The notes: generated from the letters alone by a model not told the origin. Positions 17,654 through 27,237 are shown, counted from the stretch's first letter. The stretch is DNA of 64,000 nt from Bacillus sp. OK048 (GCF_900103525.1 NZ_FNHN01000001.1:374958-438957); one strand, 5' to 3'. Numbers and translations are program-made.

Positions 17654-18475
17654 TTAGTTTTTTATAAAAGTTAAAATATTGTCAATAAACGGCTCTGTTT
17701 TTTCAATTTGAGTCCAATGACCACATTCATTAAAGACATGTAATTCTGCATGCGGTAATAGTTGTATTAGGCGATAGCTTGTGTGTTCGATTGGAATGAC
17801 CTGGTCATTTAAGCCATGGAAAATTAATGTTTTCGTCTCTATTTCTTTAATTTTCTCATCCTCCAATGCCATTTCATCTAATTTATTTTGGCGTGGAGCT
17901 GGGAACATTGCAGAGAAAGCTTCTTTTACATCCGGTCGAATACTCGCCTCATAGCGCATACGAACAAGCTCCTCATTGTTAGCTGCTTCTTGATTATAGG
18001 AGAATAATTTAATGAGTTCTCTCATTGAATCCAGACTTGGCTCATAGCCCCAGACGCGGTCTAAGCCTTCAGAAATAGGATGTTTTGTACCAACACTCCC
18101 CATCAAGATTAATTTTTTCACTAAATCTGGTCTGCGATATGCGATTTGAAGAGATAATGCACCACCAAATGAATTACCCACTAAATAAACCGGTTCATTC
18201 GAAACTTCTTCAATAAAGCTGATTAAATGTTCTACCCATAAGCCAATAGTATAATCATGATTAGATAATTTATCTGTTTCACCGAAGCCAATAATATCTG
18301 GTGCATAAACATGATACGATTCACTTAAACGTGGAATAACTAAACGCCAGTTTGCAAATGCTGATACCCCTGGACCTGAGCCATGAATTAAAATGATTTT
18401 TTCATTTCCTGTGCCCTCTTCATGATAATGTGTGTTTATTCCATTAATATTTATATAGTTTGAACTGATTTGCAA
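17654..18475 (-). CDS. Meta-cleavage C–C hydrolase (alpha/beta hydrolase), module 1
   Basis: A 273-residue alpha/beta-hydrolase of the MhpC/BphD/HsaD group, which hydrolyses the C–C bond of ring-fission products. Oxyanion region HGSGPGVSAFANW, nucleophile elbow GNSFGG with Ser near 113, acidic residue in GLNDQVIP, and catalytic histidine in ECGHWTQIEK. The start is TTG behind GGGAGGGG. It is the third gene of a leftward operon after the monooxygenase and dioxygenase genes. Related to, but more distant from, the hydrolases at 48.7 and 54.7 kb. Confidence 0.88.
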   Translation of the reverse strand: MQISSNYININGINTHYHEEGTGNEKIILIHGSGPGVSAFANWRLVIPRLSESYHVYAPDIIGFGETDKLSNHDYTIGLWVEHLISFIEEVSNEPVYLVGNSFGGALSLQIAYRRPDLVKKLILMGSVGTKHPISEGLDRVWGYEPSLDSMRELIKLFSYNQEAANNEELVRMRYEASIRPDVKEAFSAMFPAPRQNKLDEMALEDEKIKEIETKTLIFHGLNDQVIPIEHTSYRLIQLLPHAELHVFNECGHWTQIEKTEPFIDNILTFIKN

Positions 18476-18579
18476 GTAAACCCCTCCCTATCCTATTTCA
18501 AAAGTTATTCATTATATTAATAGTAGTTAAAAAAATCACAACTCGACCAAATTGGCCGAGCTAGTGACTTCTTGTCTAA

Positions 18580-19554
18580 TTAATTTTCAACAAGTTCTTC
18601 AGCTCTAACAGGTGTACCGTATTTGAAGAATTCTTGTGGTAAATTCGATCCATGCCAGATAATTGCCTTTTCTAAATCTTTACCTTTCCACTCAATTGTT
18701 CTCCAAGCAGGATCGAAAATTTGATAACCTGGATCACCGAACAATTCAACGCGATTTCCGCCTGGCTCGACAACATATAAGAAGGCAGCCTGTGTAACAC
18801 CGTGTTTTCCTGGACCAGCTTCAATTTGGTAACCACTTTCAATTAGTAAATCTGCTACATCTGATAAATGTTGAGGAAAACCGTACCAGTAGCAAATATG
18901 ATGCAGACGACCTTCTTCACCTAATGCATCTCCCATAATGGCAATGTCATGTACTAAGTTACTTACACTTAACCAAGCTGCAATATCAGAATTGTCATCA
19001 GCTAGAATGCGCTCGCGTACTTTAAAACCTAGTACCTCCTCAAAGAATTCAACATTTCTTTTCACTTCTTTTGCTAATACATTTACATGATCTAAACGCC
19101 GTACAGGTACTCCACGGTTTGGACGTCTTTGCGGACGATTTAGTAATGGAGTTTTTTGATCTTCAGGAGCCTCATAATACTCGACATCCCACAAAATTTC
19201 CATTTTGTGACCATCTGGTGATTTGAATTGGTAAGCACGTCCGTGCCCGATATCACCCTCAATCCATCCAATACCGTATCCTGATTTTTCAATTGCAGCT
19301 ACACGACGTTCTAAGGCTTGAGGAGATGTAGCTCTCCAACCAATGTGACCCAAGCCGGCTTCATCATTTTCAGTGATGATCAACGTATTAAGATAGTGAT
19401 CTTCATAAGCGCGCATATAAACGGATTTCCCTTGGCGATGCGTTACGTCCATTCCTAGGATGTTTTTAAAAAACGCTACAGATTCCTCTAATTTTGGGCT
19501 ATAAATTTCAAAATGTGCGAGCTGAGCTACATCTAAAATAGGTTCTTTTGTCAT
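18580..19554 (-). CDS. Type I extradiol (catechol 2,3-) dioxygenase, module 1
   Basis: A 324-residue two-domain VOC dioxygenase that opens catecholic rings next to the diol using Fe(II) and O2. Metal ligands are His-156 (LDHVNV), the histidine pair at 218-219 (LHHICYW) and the glutamate in [25 protein letters not shown] matches the extradiol dioxygenase signature. The N-terminal VOC half lacks the ligand set, as usual. RBS TTGGAGGAATAA. Second gene of the module 1 operon, 24 bases after the monooxygenase. The aromatic substrate is unknown. Confidence 0.92.
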   Translation of the reverse strand: MTKEPILDVAQLAHFEIYSPKLEESVAFFKNILGMDVTHRQGKSVYMRAYEDHYLNTLIITENDEAGLGHIGWRATSPQALERRVAAIEKSGYGIGWIEGDIGHGRAYQFKSPDGHKMEILWDVEYYEAPEDQKTPLLNRPQRRPNRGVPVRRLDHVNVLAKEVKRNVEFFEEVLGFKVRERILADDNSDIAAWLSVSNLVHDIAIMGDALGEEGRLHHICYWYGFPQHLSDVADLLIESGYQIEAGPGKHGVTQAAFLYVVEPGGNRVELFGDPGYQIFDPAWRTIEWKGKDLEKAIIWHGSNLPQEFFKYGTPVRAEELVEN

Positions 19555-19578
19555 TTTATTATTCCTCCAATTTTTTAA

Positions 19579-20784
19579 TTACCAGGTTGGGTGACCTGTA
19601 AATCCAACAATAGTTCTTCCATAACCAGCCATTGCATCCTCGTATTGATGTGTTGGATGAGCAGCAACTGCAAGAATATCCCTAACGAATCTCTCACTAC
19701 CATCGCTTTTGTATACTGAATTACCACCGAGTGTAATCAAAATACGGGTAGCCATTTCTGATGCTGTTTTAGCTGTATATCCACGAATCGCAAACAGCAA
19801 TTCACGCTCTTCTTCCTCTAATACTCGAATACTGTTATCTTGATAATAATGTAATCGATCCGCATAATCTTTTGCTAAAGCCTTTAATGCTGTTAACTGA
19901 ATGTTTAATTCAGCAAGCGTACGTTGAGCAGATCCTGCCTCTTTTTCGTTCGTATTGTTATTGAAGATCCGAATGCGATTTTCAGTTTTTTCTTTAAAGT
20001 TACGAATCAACCGTTCAATTGCTCCAATTAAAACGTGTTGGAAGCCAGCCAAGAAGAATGCAAGATAAGGAACATTGAAAATTTGATAGTCTTCTTCATA
20101 GTTTTCATCTGGCGAAGTAGCCCCATTCAATACCCTTGATAACGGGAAAACATGGTGTGGTGAGACATATACGTTATCTACTTTAACAGCGTTACTGCCT
20201 GTTCCGCGTAATCCGATCGTATCCCAGTTTTCAATAATTTCTGTATCCTTTTTATGAACGATAAATAGGCTAAACTCTGGTTCAGTACCGTCCTGCATTT
20301 TATGAACTGCGCCTAATGCAATCCAGTCACACCCAAATACTCCACTGCAGAAATTCCATTGACCTGATAAACGATATCCTTCTCCGTCATCAACCACTTT
20401 TCCAATTGGTGCGAAAACATCAGCCATTAAAGCACCGCTATTGAATAACTCGTCACGCCCTTGTTTAGGTAGAAATGCAGGCCATGTTTCATGGATAATA
20501 GCAAAGTATGTTAGCCATGCAGCCGAAACATTGTAGTTCGCTACCGTTCGGATAATATCACCAAATGTATAGTAGTCTAAATTTTGACCACCATATACTT
20601 TAGGCCTTAGTAACTTTTGAAAGCCTGCTTCTTTGATTTTTTCATATACCACATCTGGAAGTCTTCCATCCAGATCGGATTGTGCAGCATGCTTCTCTGC
20701 TAGCTCGCCAAGCTCCTTTGCTTTTTGAAGTAGTTCCTCTCGATTAATCGTTTTTTCAAGAACTGCTAAAGAATTAACTGCCAT
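19579..20784 (-). CDS. Acyl-CoA-dehydrogenase-fold flavin monooxygenase (HsaA/HpaB-like), module 1
   Basis: A 401-residue class D flavin monooxygenase; relatives (HsaA, HpaH) ortho-hydroxylate phenols with reduced flavin. Visible hallmarks are RPKVYGG near the N-terminus, SGQWNFCSGVFGCDW, WDTIGLRGTGSNAVKV and C-terminal TLGGNSVYKSDGSERFVRD. The ACAD catalytic glutamate motif is not recognised. Start at 20784 is set by AAAGGAG. A perfect cre-type site lies 20 bases upstream. No NADH:flavin reductase gene is nearby, so reduced flavin must come from elsewhere. Confidence 0.86.
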   Translation of the reverse strand: MAVNSLAVLEKTINREELLQKAKELGELAEKHAAQSDLDGRLPDVVYEKIKEAGFQKLLRPKVYGGQNLDYYTFGDIIRTVANYNVSAAWLTYFAIIHETWPAFLPKQGRDELFNSGALMADVFAPIGKVVDDGEGYRLSGQWNFCSGVFGCDWIALGAVHKMQDGTEPEFSLFIVHKKDTEIIENWDTIGLRGTGSNAVKVDNVYVSPHHVFPLSRVLNGATSPDENYEEDYQIFNVPYLAFFLAGFQHVLIGAIERLIRNFKEKTENRIRIFNNNTNEKEAGSAQRTLAELNIQLTALKALAKDYADRLHYYQDNSIRVLEEEERELLFAIRGYTAKTASEMATRILITLGGNSVYKSDGSERFVRDILAVAAHPTHQYEDAMAGYGRTIVGFTGHPTW

Positions 20785-20803
20785 TTCCACTTCTCCTTTC
20801 GTT

Positions 20804-20818
20804 TTGCAAACGTTATCA
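20804..20818. promoter_or_regulatory. cre-like catabolite repression site, module 1
   Basis: TTGCAAACGTTATCA fits every position of WTGNAANCGNWNNCW, the B. subtilis CcpA site. It lies 20 bases upstream of the monooxygenase start, where CcpA binding would block initiation or elongation. Confidence 0.65.
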
Positions 20819-21096
20819 TTTCGAGTAGCGGTGACCTGATTAATTTTATTGTAATAGCCTAAGCTGATTAAAAATAGCTATACGAAATACGGAAAAACAG
20901 TTGTTTTTAGAATTTTTAGACTAATTGATTTTCCGGAATATTATAGAAAGCGCATTATTACTGCTATTATCTAGTATTTTCACTGTGAACATAGTAAAAA
21001 ATATTTTTTTGAAAAAATTTAAAAATCCTTAGAAAATAGTCTTAAAAAAACTAGATTCTAAGGTCCTTCTCGCTGTTAATTGTTTTTGAAGTTTAC
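20819..21096. other. Module 1 upstream region
   Basis: Very AT-rich control region. AATTTTTAGA-ct-AATT at 20911-20927 is a looser relative of the 16-bp palindrome found at 45984 and 49661. No gene seen. Confidence 0.4.
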
Positions 21097-22938
21097 TTAG
21101 AAGTCGAATTTCCCCTGTGCTTTTAAAATCTTTAATGCCATATAAATTGAAAAAATACGTTTTGTATCATTTAAGTCAATATTTAGAATCTCGCTAATTT
21201 TACTCATACGGTATCTTAGCCCACTAATAGACATTGAAAGAACTTTTGATGTGTTATTCAGATTAATTCCATTCTCGATATATGCATATAACGTCTTTGT
21301 TAAATCAAAATCCTTATCTACTTCTAGCAATCTGCCTAACTGTTGATTTACAAAACGATCAATTAATATTTCATCTTGAATTTGAAATAAAACACTTTCA
21401 ATCTCCAAATCCTCATAGTAATAAATATGCTTTTTCGGATTTTTTGCCTTTAAAGCAGCTAATGATTCATTATAAATAATAGTTAGCTGGCTGATATTTT
21501 CAACTACCGAGCTGGCACCTATATAAAATGCATATTTTACAAAACGGCGTAAACAATGCTTTAATAATTGATTGATAAATGTTTGTCGTTCAGTACTTAA
21601 CGATTTAAATGTTGAATATTCAATTAAAATAATAATTTTATCTAACCTTTGAGAAACAATGGCATTTATATTTCTTTCTTTTAAAAACAAATTAATATGT
21701 CTTATTAATTTTTCATTTACTTCTATTTCACGATTGATTTCGGATTGGTTGGTGGTTCTTTCTAAAGTAAGCATCCAATAAGATTCATCAGGAGGAAAAG
21801 TAAGATAATAAGCAATTTTATAAATTTCTTTTTGCTCTAATCGTCCTTCTAAAACATCATTTAAAAAACTGCGCTTTACATTTTGTTCGGTGTTAATCTT
21901 TATATTTTCATTTAGTAATATGACAGATACCGTTAAAGAGGCTTTATCGATAATCATGTACTCAAACTCAGTTGGCTTACAACTTTCTAAATAAAGAAAC
22001 GAACAATACCCCTTTACTTCACTCTCATACAAAATAGGGGTTCTAAGCAAACCAATTTCAGGAGAAATACTGACAAATTCGGTATTCCTAGATTTTATTT
22101 TAGCTAAATCAAAGTTAATCGAGACATTCTTAGATTTTGCTATAATTTTGTTATATTCATTTTCTATAAATGTTGGAATTCCAGTTGTATCAAATAATAA
22201 GTCTACAATTCGTTGAACTCCTTGTTTGGATAGTAATTCCTGGGTTAGTTTACGTTGCACTTCATTTGCTAGTTTTAAATAATCACGTTCTATTTTAAGT
22301 TTTGCTGTTACCTCATCTAATTCTTGAATCATACTAGTTGATTGGTAATAGCTATGTTCATTTTCTAGTTCTTCGCCCCAGTTTTCAATAGGCATACAAA
22401 TGGCCTTACATTCCTCATATCCCATCGCACGACACTCAATTTCTTTTACAATAATAGACTTTTGCAAAACAGTAGATAAATATCCACTTGCATATCCGCA
22501 AAGTGTATGACAGATAGGCTTATCACTAAGCACCCCGTCTTTTAAAAATTCGTGAGCCTCAAATGAATTTATCCACGTTACATCAATGTATTTTAATTGA
22601 TTTTTTTCGTCAAACTGCATATCTGTTATTTTTACATCATCTAAATAACCATGTAGCATGTGAAATTTTGGTCCGTTTTCAATTAATTCCCGCTCATTTT
22701 TCCATTGAAACGACTTTACTTTTTTTGCATCACTTTCACCGCAATGCCAGCCATATCGAATAAAAACCCCTTTAGTACGATCTTCCCCTATAGTCGATAC
22801 AAGTTCTTTTTTTAACGATGTTCTTGCTCCAATTGGAATTGTAATGATCCGATCATAAAATACTTTTAAAGCTTCCTCTTTAGGCAATCGGAAAACATCA
22901 TTAATATTTGCTTGTCCTAAATCCGCCTGCATACTCAT
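21097..22938 (-). CDS. XylR_N–V4R–PucR-type aromatic-responsive regulator 1
   Basis: A 613-residue regulator with an unusual architecture. The N-terminus resembles the XylR_N sensor of DmpR/XylR (IPIGARTSLKKELVSTIGED, then FIRYGWHCGESDA). It is followed by a V4R segment with its cysteines (CHTLCGYASGYLS, then IECRAMGYEECKAIC). A coiled coil and GAF-like region lead to a C-terminal PucR/CdaR helix-turn-helix (YIENGINLNNTSKVLSMSIS, GLRYRMSKI). There is no AAA+ sigma-54 domain. The start at 22938 follows AGGGGTGGGTGG. It lies just upstream of module 1, in the same orientation, and has a paralog at 49.8 kb. Confidence 0.85.
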   Translation of the reverse strand: MSMQADLGQANINDVFRLPKEEALKVFYDRIITIPIGARTSLKKELVSTIGEDRTKGVFIRYGWHCGESDAKKVKSFQWKNERELIENGPKFHMLHGYLDDVKITDMQFDEKNQLKYIDVTWINSFEAHEFLKDGVLSDKPICHTLCGYASGYLSTVLQKSIIVKEIECRAMGYEECKAICMPIENWGEELENEHSYYQSTSMIQELDEVTAKLKIERDYLKLANEVQRKLTQELLSKQGVQRIVDLLFDTTGIPTFIENEYNKIIAKSKNVSINFDLAKIKSRNTEFVSISPEIGLLRTPILYESEVKGYCSFLYLESCKPTEFEYMIIDKASLTVSVILLNENIKINTEQNVKRSFLNDVLEGRLEQKEIYKIAYYLTFPPDESYWMLTLERTTNQSEINREIEVNEKLIRHINLFLKERNINAIVSQRLDKIIILIEYSTFKSLSTERQTFINQLLKHCLRRFVKYAFYIGASSVVENISQLTIIYNESLAALKAKNPKKHIYYYEDLEIESVLFQIQDEILIDRFVNQQLGRLLEVDKDFDLTKTLYAYIENGINLNNTSKVLSMSISGLRYRMSKISEILNIDLNDTKRIFSIYMALKILKAQGKFDF

Positions 22939-23319
22939 CCACCCACCCCTATAATGAGAATATTCTAATCTACGAGACACTTTATAGAATTAAAAGTATT
23001 AATCACAATAATTACCATTTTTACACTTAATATACAGAATACTATAACACCTTATGGAAAAGTGGTAAATAATAATGTAAGGGCTTTCAATTTTTCTGTA
23101 TGGAACTACAGGATTCTTTTCTACCCGTAGTAATGAAACCAATTCATGCAAGGGTTGGGGGTTAAAAAATCATGATGGTTATTTTTTGCGATCTTTTATT
23201 GGTAATATCAACTTTAAATAAAAATGTTTATCTTTTGAATTAAAATAAACCGAAAAATTGGAAGTTTTAATTAAAACTTCTATTATTTTTCGGTCTTAAT
23301 GTAGGTCATCGATATTGAG
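22939..23319. other. Intergenic region with a hairpin
   Basis: Upstream region of regulator 1. The inverted repeat CCGAAAAAT (23250-23258) / ATTTTTCGG (23285-23293), with an inner AAGTTTTAATTAAAACTT palindrome, is likely the terminator of the broken HAD gene on its right. No other gene was seen. Confidence 0.5.
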
Positions 23320-23517
23320 TTATAACAGACCCACCATTTGAAGACCATGAAGAATCCCATTAACACCATTGTTAGTTACAATGGGCAATACATCGTGTTA
23401 AGGTTAATGTCCAAGTTCCTTTAATTTTAAAATTGATTCTTTAGTTGAAAGAGGCAATTCTTTATCATGCCTTAGCAAAGTTCCATCTATATCAAAGAAT
23501 ATAATGCTATGCTTCTA
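23320..23517 (-). pseudogene. HAD-IIB (Cof-type) hydrolase with internal deletion
   Basis: The N-terminal frame reads KHSIIFFDIDGTLLRHDKEL and on through KESILKLKELGH, carrying the DxDGT phosphatase motif. It stops, and about 25 bases later VTNNGVNGILHGLQMVGLL with a stop matches the last residues of the same family. Roughly 200 middle residues are deleted, and the start codon appears spoiled (ATAG in place of ATG). Clearly dead. Confidence 0.8.
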
Positions 23518-23568
23518 TGAGTCACTATTGCTCCAACTTTCAAAGTGTATTTTTAAAGAATAATACGC

Positions 23569-24527
23569 TTAAACTGTTCCTCTTTCAATTAGTTTTACCG
23601 ATATTTCCTTACTTGCGATAACACTATTTACTGCTTGAAGGAATAGGCTTTTTCCCATCTCTTCAAGAGGGTGTCTATTGTAGTAATATTCATCATTTTA
23701 GCTATTGGTTGATTATCGAATCCAATGATGGCAAGTTCATCTGGAATAGATATATTCTGAGATTGACAAAAGGTAACGATTCCAGCTGCAACTTGATCGT
23801 TCGTCACCAACAATGCCGATGGTGGTGGATCCATTTCTTTTAATCGGTTAATGACTTTTTCACCGTCTTCGAAATAAATGCACTCATTGATAATGTAATT
23901 AGGCTGAAAAAACAAATTATATTTTTCAACAAAATCCCTATATGCCTTCTCTCGATAACCGCTATTTGTCCCAGTTTTTCTACTTATACAATACCCAATT
24001 TTCCTATGACCTTTATGATACAAATATTCTAATGCAGAAAAAAAGATTTTGTAGTGGTCAACATAAGTGGATGACAACTTTTCCCCTTTACTCATTTCAC
24101 ATAATACAATTTGTCCAAATTGTAGATGCTCTTCAATAACAGACAAATCACAGGATCTCGAACAAATAATTAGTGAATCAATCTGTTTTTGTTTCAGCAT
24201 TTGTAAAGCTTCCCGTTCCCTGCTTTCCAGATAGTCAGTTTGAAATAAGACCAACTTATAGTTATTGTCCAATGCTTGCTTTGCTATTCCCTTTAATAAC
24301 TGAGCAAAATATGGATGATCGGAGAATGGTAGAATCACTCCAATCAACTGTGTTTTTCCAGTACTTAAATGAACAGCATTTATGTTTTTTTGATAATTGG
24401 TCAATTGAATAGCCTTTAAAACAGCATTCTTTTTTTCTTCACTAACATATGGATGATTATTTAATACACGGGAAACAGTGGTTTTGGATACTCCAGCCAT
24501 TTTGGCCAGGTCTTTAATATTTGCCAT
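23569..24527 (-). pseudogene. LacI-family regulator with a C-terminal frameshift
   Basis: The HTH at the N-terminus is IKDLAKMAGVSKTTVSRVLN, followed by a periplasmic-binding-like domain (IGVILPFSDHPYFAQLLKGI, ALLVTNDQVAAGIV, DELAIIGFDNQPIAKMMN). After TTID the frame shifts at a CCC run near 23680. The proper ending (PLEEMGKSLFLQAVNSVIA, then KEISVKLIERGTV) lies in the next frame and stops at 23569. One added C would restore it. The present product loses about 38 C-terminal residues. The start at 24527 follows AGGTGAGAAC. Sugar regulator; rhamnose or a lost HAD partner are possible targets. Confidence 0.8.
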
Positions 24528-24615
24528 GTTCTCACCTATTTTCAAAATACGATAGTAATCATCATGAATTTTATATATTCACAAGTTGATTTACATGTCC
24601 ACCCTTTAGTTTCAC

Positions 24616-24774
24616 CTAATTATTTCGATAAGTTGTACGTTTTTTTATAGTTGAATCGCTGAAAAAATCATCAAAGGATTGGATTGGTTCCACTTTTATC
24701 TGTTGTTCTGAGGACTTTAAGCAAAAGAAAGCTGCGATATAGATTATTAAGCAAAGTAAAATTATTTCAAACAT
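24616..24774 (-). CDS. Small single-pass membrane protein (52 residues)
   Basis: ATG at 24774 follows GCGAGGAGACAATTGA. The N-terminus is a clean membrane helix (FEIILLCLIIYIAAFFC), followed by a charged tail with SSEQQIKVEPIQSFDDFFSD and a basic end KKRTTYRNN. The composition and the good ribosome site argue for a real small protein; no family recognised. An imperfect LacI-like palindrome lies 46 bases upstream, and the LacI-family gene is next to it. Confidence 0.55.
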   Translation of the reverse strand: MFEIILLCLIIYIAAFFCLKSSEQQIKVEPIQSFDDFFSDSTIKKRTTYRNN

Positions 24775-24819
24775 TCAATTGTCTCCTCGCTTTCTGTTAT
24801 TTGCTTTGAGTGTAAATTA

Positions 24820-24833
24820 TGAAACGCGTTCCA
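24820..24833. promoter_or_regulatory. Palindrome upstream of the small membrane protein
   Basis: TGAAACGCGTTCCA, imperfect inverted repeat with core AACGCGTT. It could be an operator for the neighbouring LacI-family protein; it does not fit the CcpA cre pattern. Confidence 0.4.
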
Positions 24834-25009
24834 TGTCAAATACTTAAATTAGCTGTAACTCAGTAAATCCTAAAGGTGATTATCAGATAAAAAGGCTTTT
24901 TGTAAAGATTAGTGCGATCTATTTTACCACTTTCATACTTTTACTAAACTGTACATTCAAGGTTCGAATCCTCTTCGAGACGTATTAAAAACCTTCCCAA
25001 ATCAACACT

Positions 25010-25035
25010 AGCCCGGCAGAAGCTTCTGCCGGGCT
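25010..25035. terminator. 26-bp perfect palindrome after the AraC-family gene
   Basis: Half-sites AGCCCGGCAGAAG and CTTCTGCCGGGCT, a GC-rich perfect inverted repeat 24 bases beyond the AraC stop. It probably folds as a strong hairpin at the transcript end; there is no U-run, so termination is inferred. Confidence 0.55.
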
Positions 25036-25058
25036 CATTTCACTCACATGGATTAAAG

Positions 25059-26036
25059 TTACGTCATTCTGTTATTCCTGATTTGCTTTTTATATTCTTT
25101 TGGAGTCAGACCATATTTTGCTTTAAAGATTCGATAAAAATAACTGATATTATCATAGCCAACTTGCTCTATCATGGACAGTATCGGCATTTCGGTCCCT
25201 TCTAATAATTCTTTTGCCTTTATTAGCCGTCTTTCTTGCAATAATTCTTTAAAGGTATGGCTTGTTGCCTTTTTTATTGTTTTACTTAGCCCATAGTGGG
25301 ACTGGTTCAACTGGTCTGCAAGTTCATACAAAGAGGCGTCTTTAAAATTTTCTTCAATATACTTAAGCGATTCCACGATCAAATAGTGCTGGAAGGATGC
25401 TTCTTCTTTTCGCTCCACCTTATCGGAATTCTTAATTAACTCGATCATAAACAATCCCATGTAAAGCTTAATGGCAGACTCGGAAAAAGTCGAAGGATTC
25501 ATAATTTCATAAATCATTTTACCGACTAAATCCTGTATGGAGTCAATTTCAGCTACTTTATAATAAAGAAACTGTCCATTCTGGGTATTGTTATATAAAC
25601 TATTAATCAAAAAATCACTTATAATATTCTCGGAACTTAAAAATGAAAAAATAAAATCAAAGAATTCTGGGCGAATGATAAAGTTAATTACAATATCTTC
25701 CGTGCTGCAAGCTTTGATTTCATGCTCAATGTGCTGATTTAAAAGGAGCAGTTCTCCCTTTTTCAGGATAAGCGATTTACCTCCTACAGTCTGTTCAAGT
25801 TCCCCATTATATACATAATTCACCTCTATGTAATCATGTTTGTGTAAAGGGAATTCAACAAATCGAGTATGCTTACGAACGGCTATCATCTTATCTTGAC
25901 TTAAAAATTTTTCACTTTCGATGATAAAATTAGTCTTACTTGTATAAAGCTGTTTGCTAACAGTCGTTTGATGTTCAAGGATCATTTGTTCTTCTTCCGT
26001 TAAATGTAATAGCTCTTTTAGAATGTCGTTGGGCAT
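25059..26036 (-). CDS. AraC-family regulator with cupin sensor domain
   Basis: A 325-residue regulator. The N-terminal half is a cupin-like sugar-binding fold (HKHDYIEVNYVYNGELEQTV, ILKKGELLLLNQHIEHEI). The C-terminal half has two AraC HTH motifs (ASLYELADQLNQSHYGLSKTIKKATSHTFKELLQERRL and MIEQVGYDNISYFYRIFKAKYGLTPKEYKK). The start at 26036 uses AGGTG eight bases upstream. Placed behind rhaD, it is the likely activator for L-rhamnose genes, alongside the DeoR-type RhaR. Effector not proven. Confidence 0.82.
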   Translation of the reverse strand: MPNDILKELLHLTEEEQMILEHQTTVSKQLYTSKTNFIIESEKFLSQDKMIAVRKHTRFVEFPLHKHDYIEVNYVYNGELEQTVGGKSLILKKGELLLLNQHIEHEIKACSTEDIVINFIIRPEFFDFIFSFLSSENIISDFLINSLYNNTQNGQFLYYKVAEIDSIQDLVGKMIYEIMNPSTFSESAIKLYMGLFMIELIKNSDKVERKEEASFQHYLIVESLKYIEENFKDASLYELADQLNQSHYGLSKTIKKATSHTFKELLQERRLIKAKELLEGTEMPILSMIEQVGYDNISYFYRIFKAKYGLTPKEYKKQIRNNRMT

Positions 26037-26165
26037 TGGTTTCACCTAAATCCTACGTTTTATCCATATTAAAAACTATATCACATTTTAAAGTATAAAA
26101 AAGGCATGCTCCCATTTTGAGAACACACCTATCCACTATAATGTCCCATAATTTTTATACTGAAG

Positions 26166-27002
26166 TTACCCGTGTAGTATTCCTGAGCGAGGAACTACCT
26201 TGAAGGCATCTGCAAGATCTTGTAGCTGTTGGTCTGTAATGGTTTGCTGTTTACCACCTTGTGCACAAACAATTGTATATACTTGAGCTGCCTTCTCGGC
26301 TGTCTCAATTAAACCAAAGGTTTCATCCATGGTTGTTCCAGCACCAAAGATTCCGTGATGCGGCCAAAGTACGAGACGGACAGCCTCCATCTTTTCAGCT
26401 GTTGCTTCCCCAATTTCATTTGTACCTGGAACAATCCAAGGAATAACGCCAACACCTTCAGGGAAAACAACCAGACATTCTGTACACATTTCCCATAAGG
26501 TTTTTGTAAAATCTTCTTCTCTCAAACTATGTGTAAAGGTCATTGCGAGTAAATGGGTTGCATGACAATGCATAATAACACGATGGTTTTTATCTACTGA
26601 TAGACGTTTCATATGATTCATAAGGTGTGTAGGCAACTCACTTGTTGCAACACCGCCATCTTCAAATCCCCAAAGAATTTCATAGCTCTTGCCATCCGCT
26701 GAAATACGAATGAGACCTAAGTTATTCGCAGGATCTTTTTTCACATTTTTAAAATATCTTCCAGAACCTGTTACAATGAAATATCGACCAGCTAGTACTG
26801 ATGCATCAAAGTTCATCGGTACGATTCTTTTTATAACATCTACATTCAAATATGGAAGAACCTCATACTCATGTAATAAATAACTGATATTTCCACCGTT
26901 ACGCTCATCCCATCCTAAACGGTATAAATTAGATGTAGTTTCTAACATTTCTTGTAAAAATGGTGCTGTATAGATAGCATCTTTGATCATTGTCATGCTC
27001 AT
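26166..27002 (-). CDS. rhaD: Rhamnulose-1-phosphate aldolase
   Basis: A 278-residue class II aldolase splitting L-rhamnulose 1-phosphate into dihydroxyacetone phosphate and L-lactaldehyde. Zn ligands are visible: HCHATHLLAM (two histidines near 141-143) and the HHGIFGAG motif near 212. The N-terminal RLGWDERNGGNISYLL and VTGSGRYF match RhaD. RBS AAGGAGCG. It is the second rhamnulose-phosphate aldolase of the window; the other is fused in rhaEW. A 13-bp motif upstream is shared with the rhaR promoter. Confidence 0.9.
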   Translation of the reverse strand: MSMTMIKDAIYTAPFLQEMLETTSNLYRLGWDERNGGNISYLLHEYEVLPYLNVDVIKRIVPMNFDASVLAGRYFIVTGSGRYFKNVKKDPANNLGLIRISADGKSYEILWGFEDGGVATSELPTHLMNHMKRLSVDKNHRVIMHCHATHLLAMTFTHSLREEDFTKTLWEMCTECLVVFPEGVGVIPWIVPGTNEIGEATAEKMEAVRLVLWPHHGIFGAGTTMDETFGLIETAEKAAQVYTIVCAQGGKQQTITDQQLQDLADAFKVVPRSGILHG

Positions 27003-27098
27003 CTTAATTCGCTCCTTAATTTTGAATAGAGTTGTTTTTTATGTTAAATAGTTTTTGTTTTATTCTTCACATTGTTATCATACTTATTATTCAAATAC

Positions 27099-27111
27099 AA
27101 ATCAACATAAA
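27099..27111. promoter_or_regulatory. Shared rhamnose-locus motif, rhaD copy
   Basis: AAATCAACATAAA, 97 bases upstream of the rhaD start. The exact inverse sits upstream of the DeoR-type gene at 28082-28094. Candidate binding site for the local regulator. Confidence 0.5.
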
Positions 27112-27237
27112 TACAACACTTTACTTCCGTTTGCTTTTGTTTTGTTAACATTTTAGTCATAATTGTATCCATTTTCTTTTTGGATCCTTAGCGTGTTTTC
27201 ACATATCAGTCTATGTTAAGTTAGATAAACAAAAAAA

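Noticed and set aside
24820-24833. AACGCGTT palindrome as a CcpA cre site
   Set aside because: The central CG falls one base off the consensus position; kept only as a generic operator candidate.
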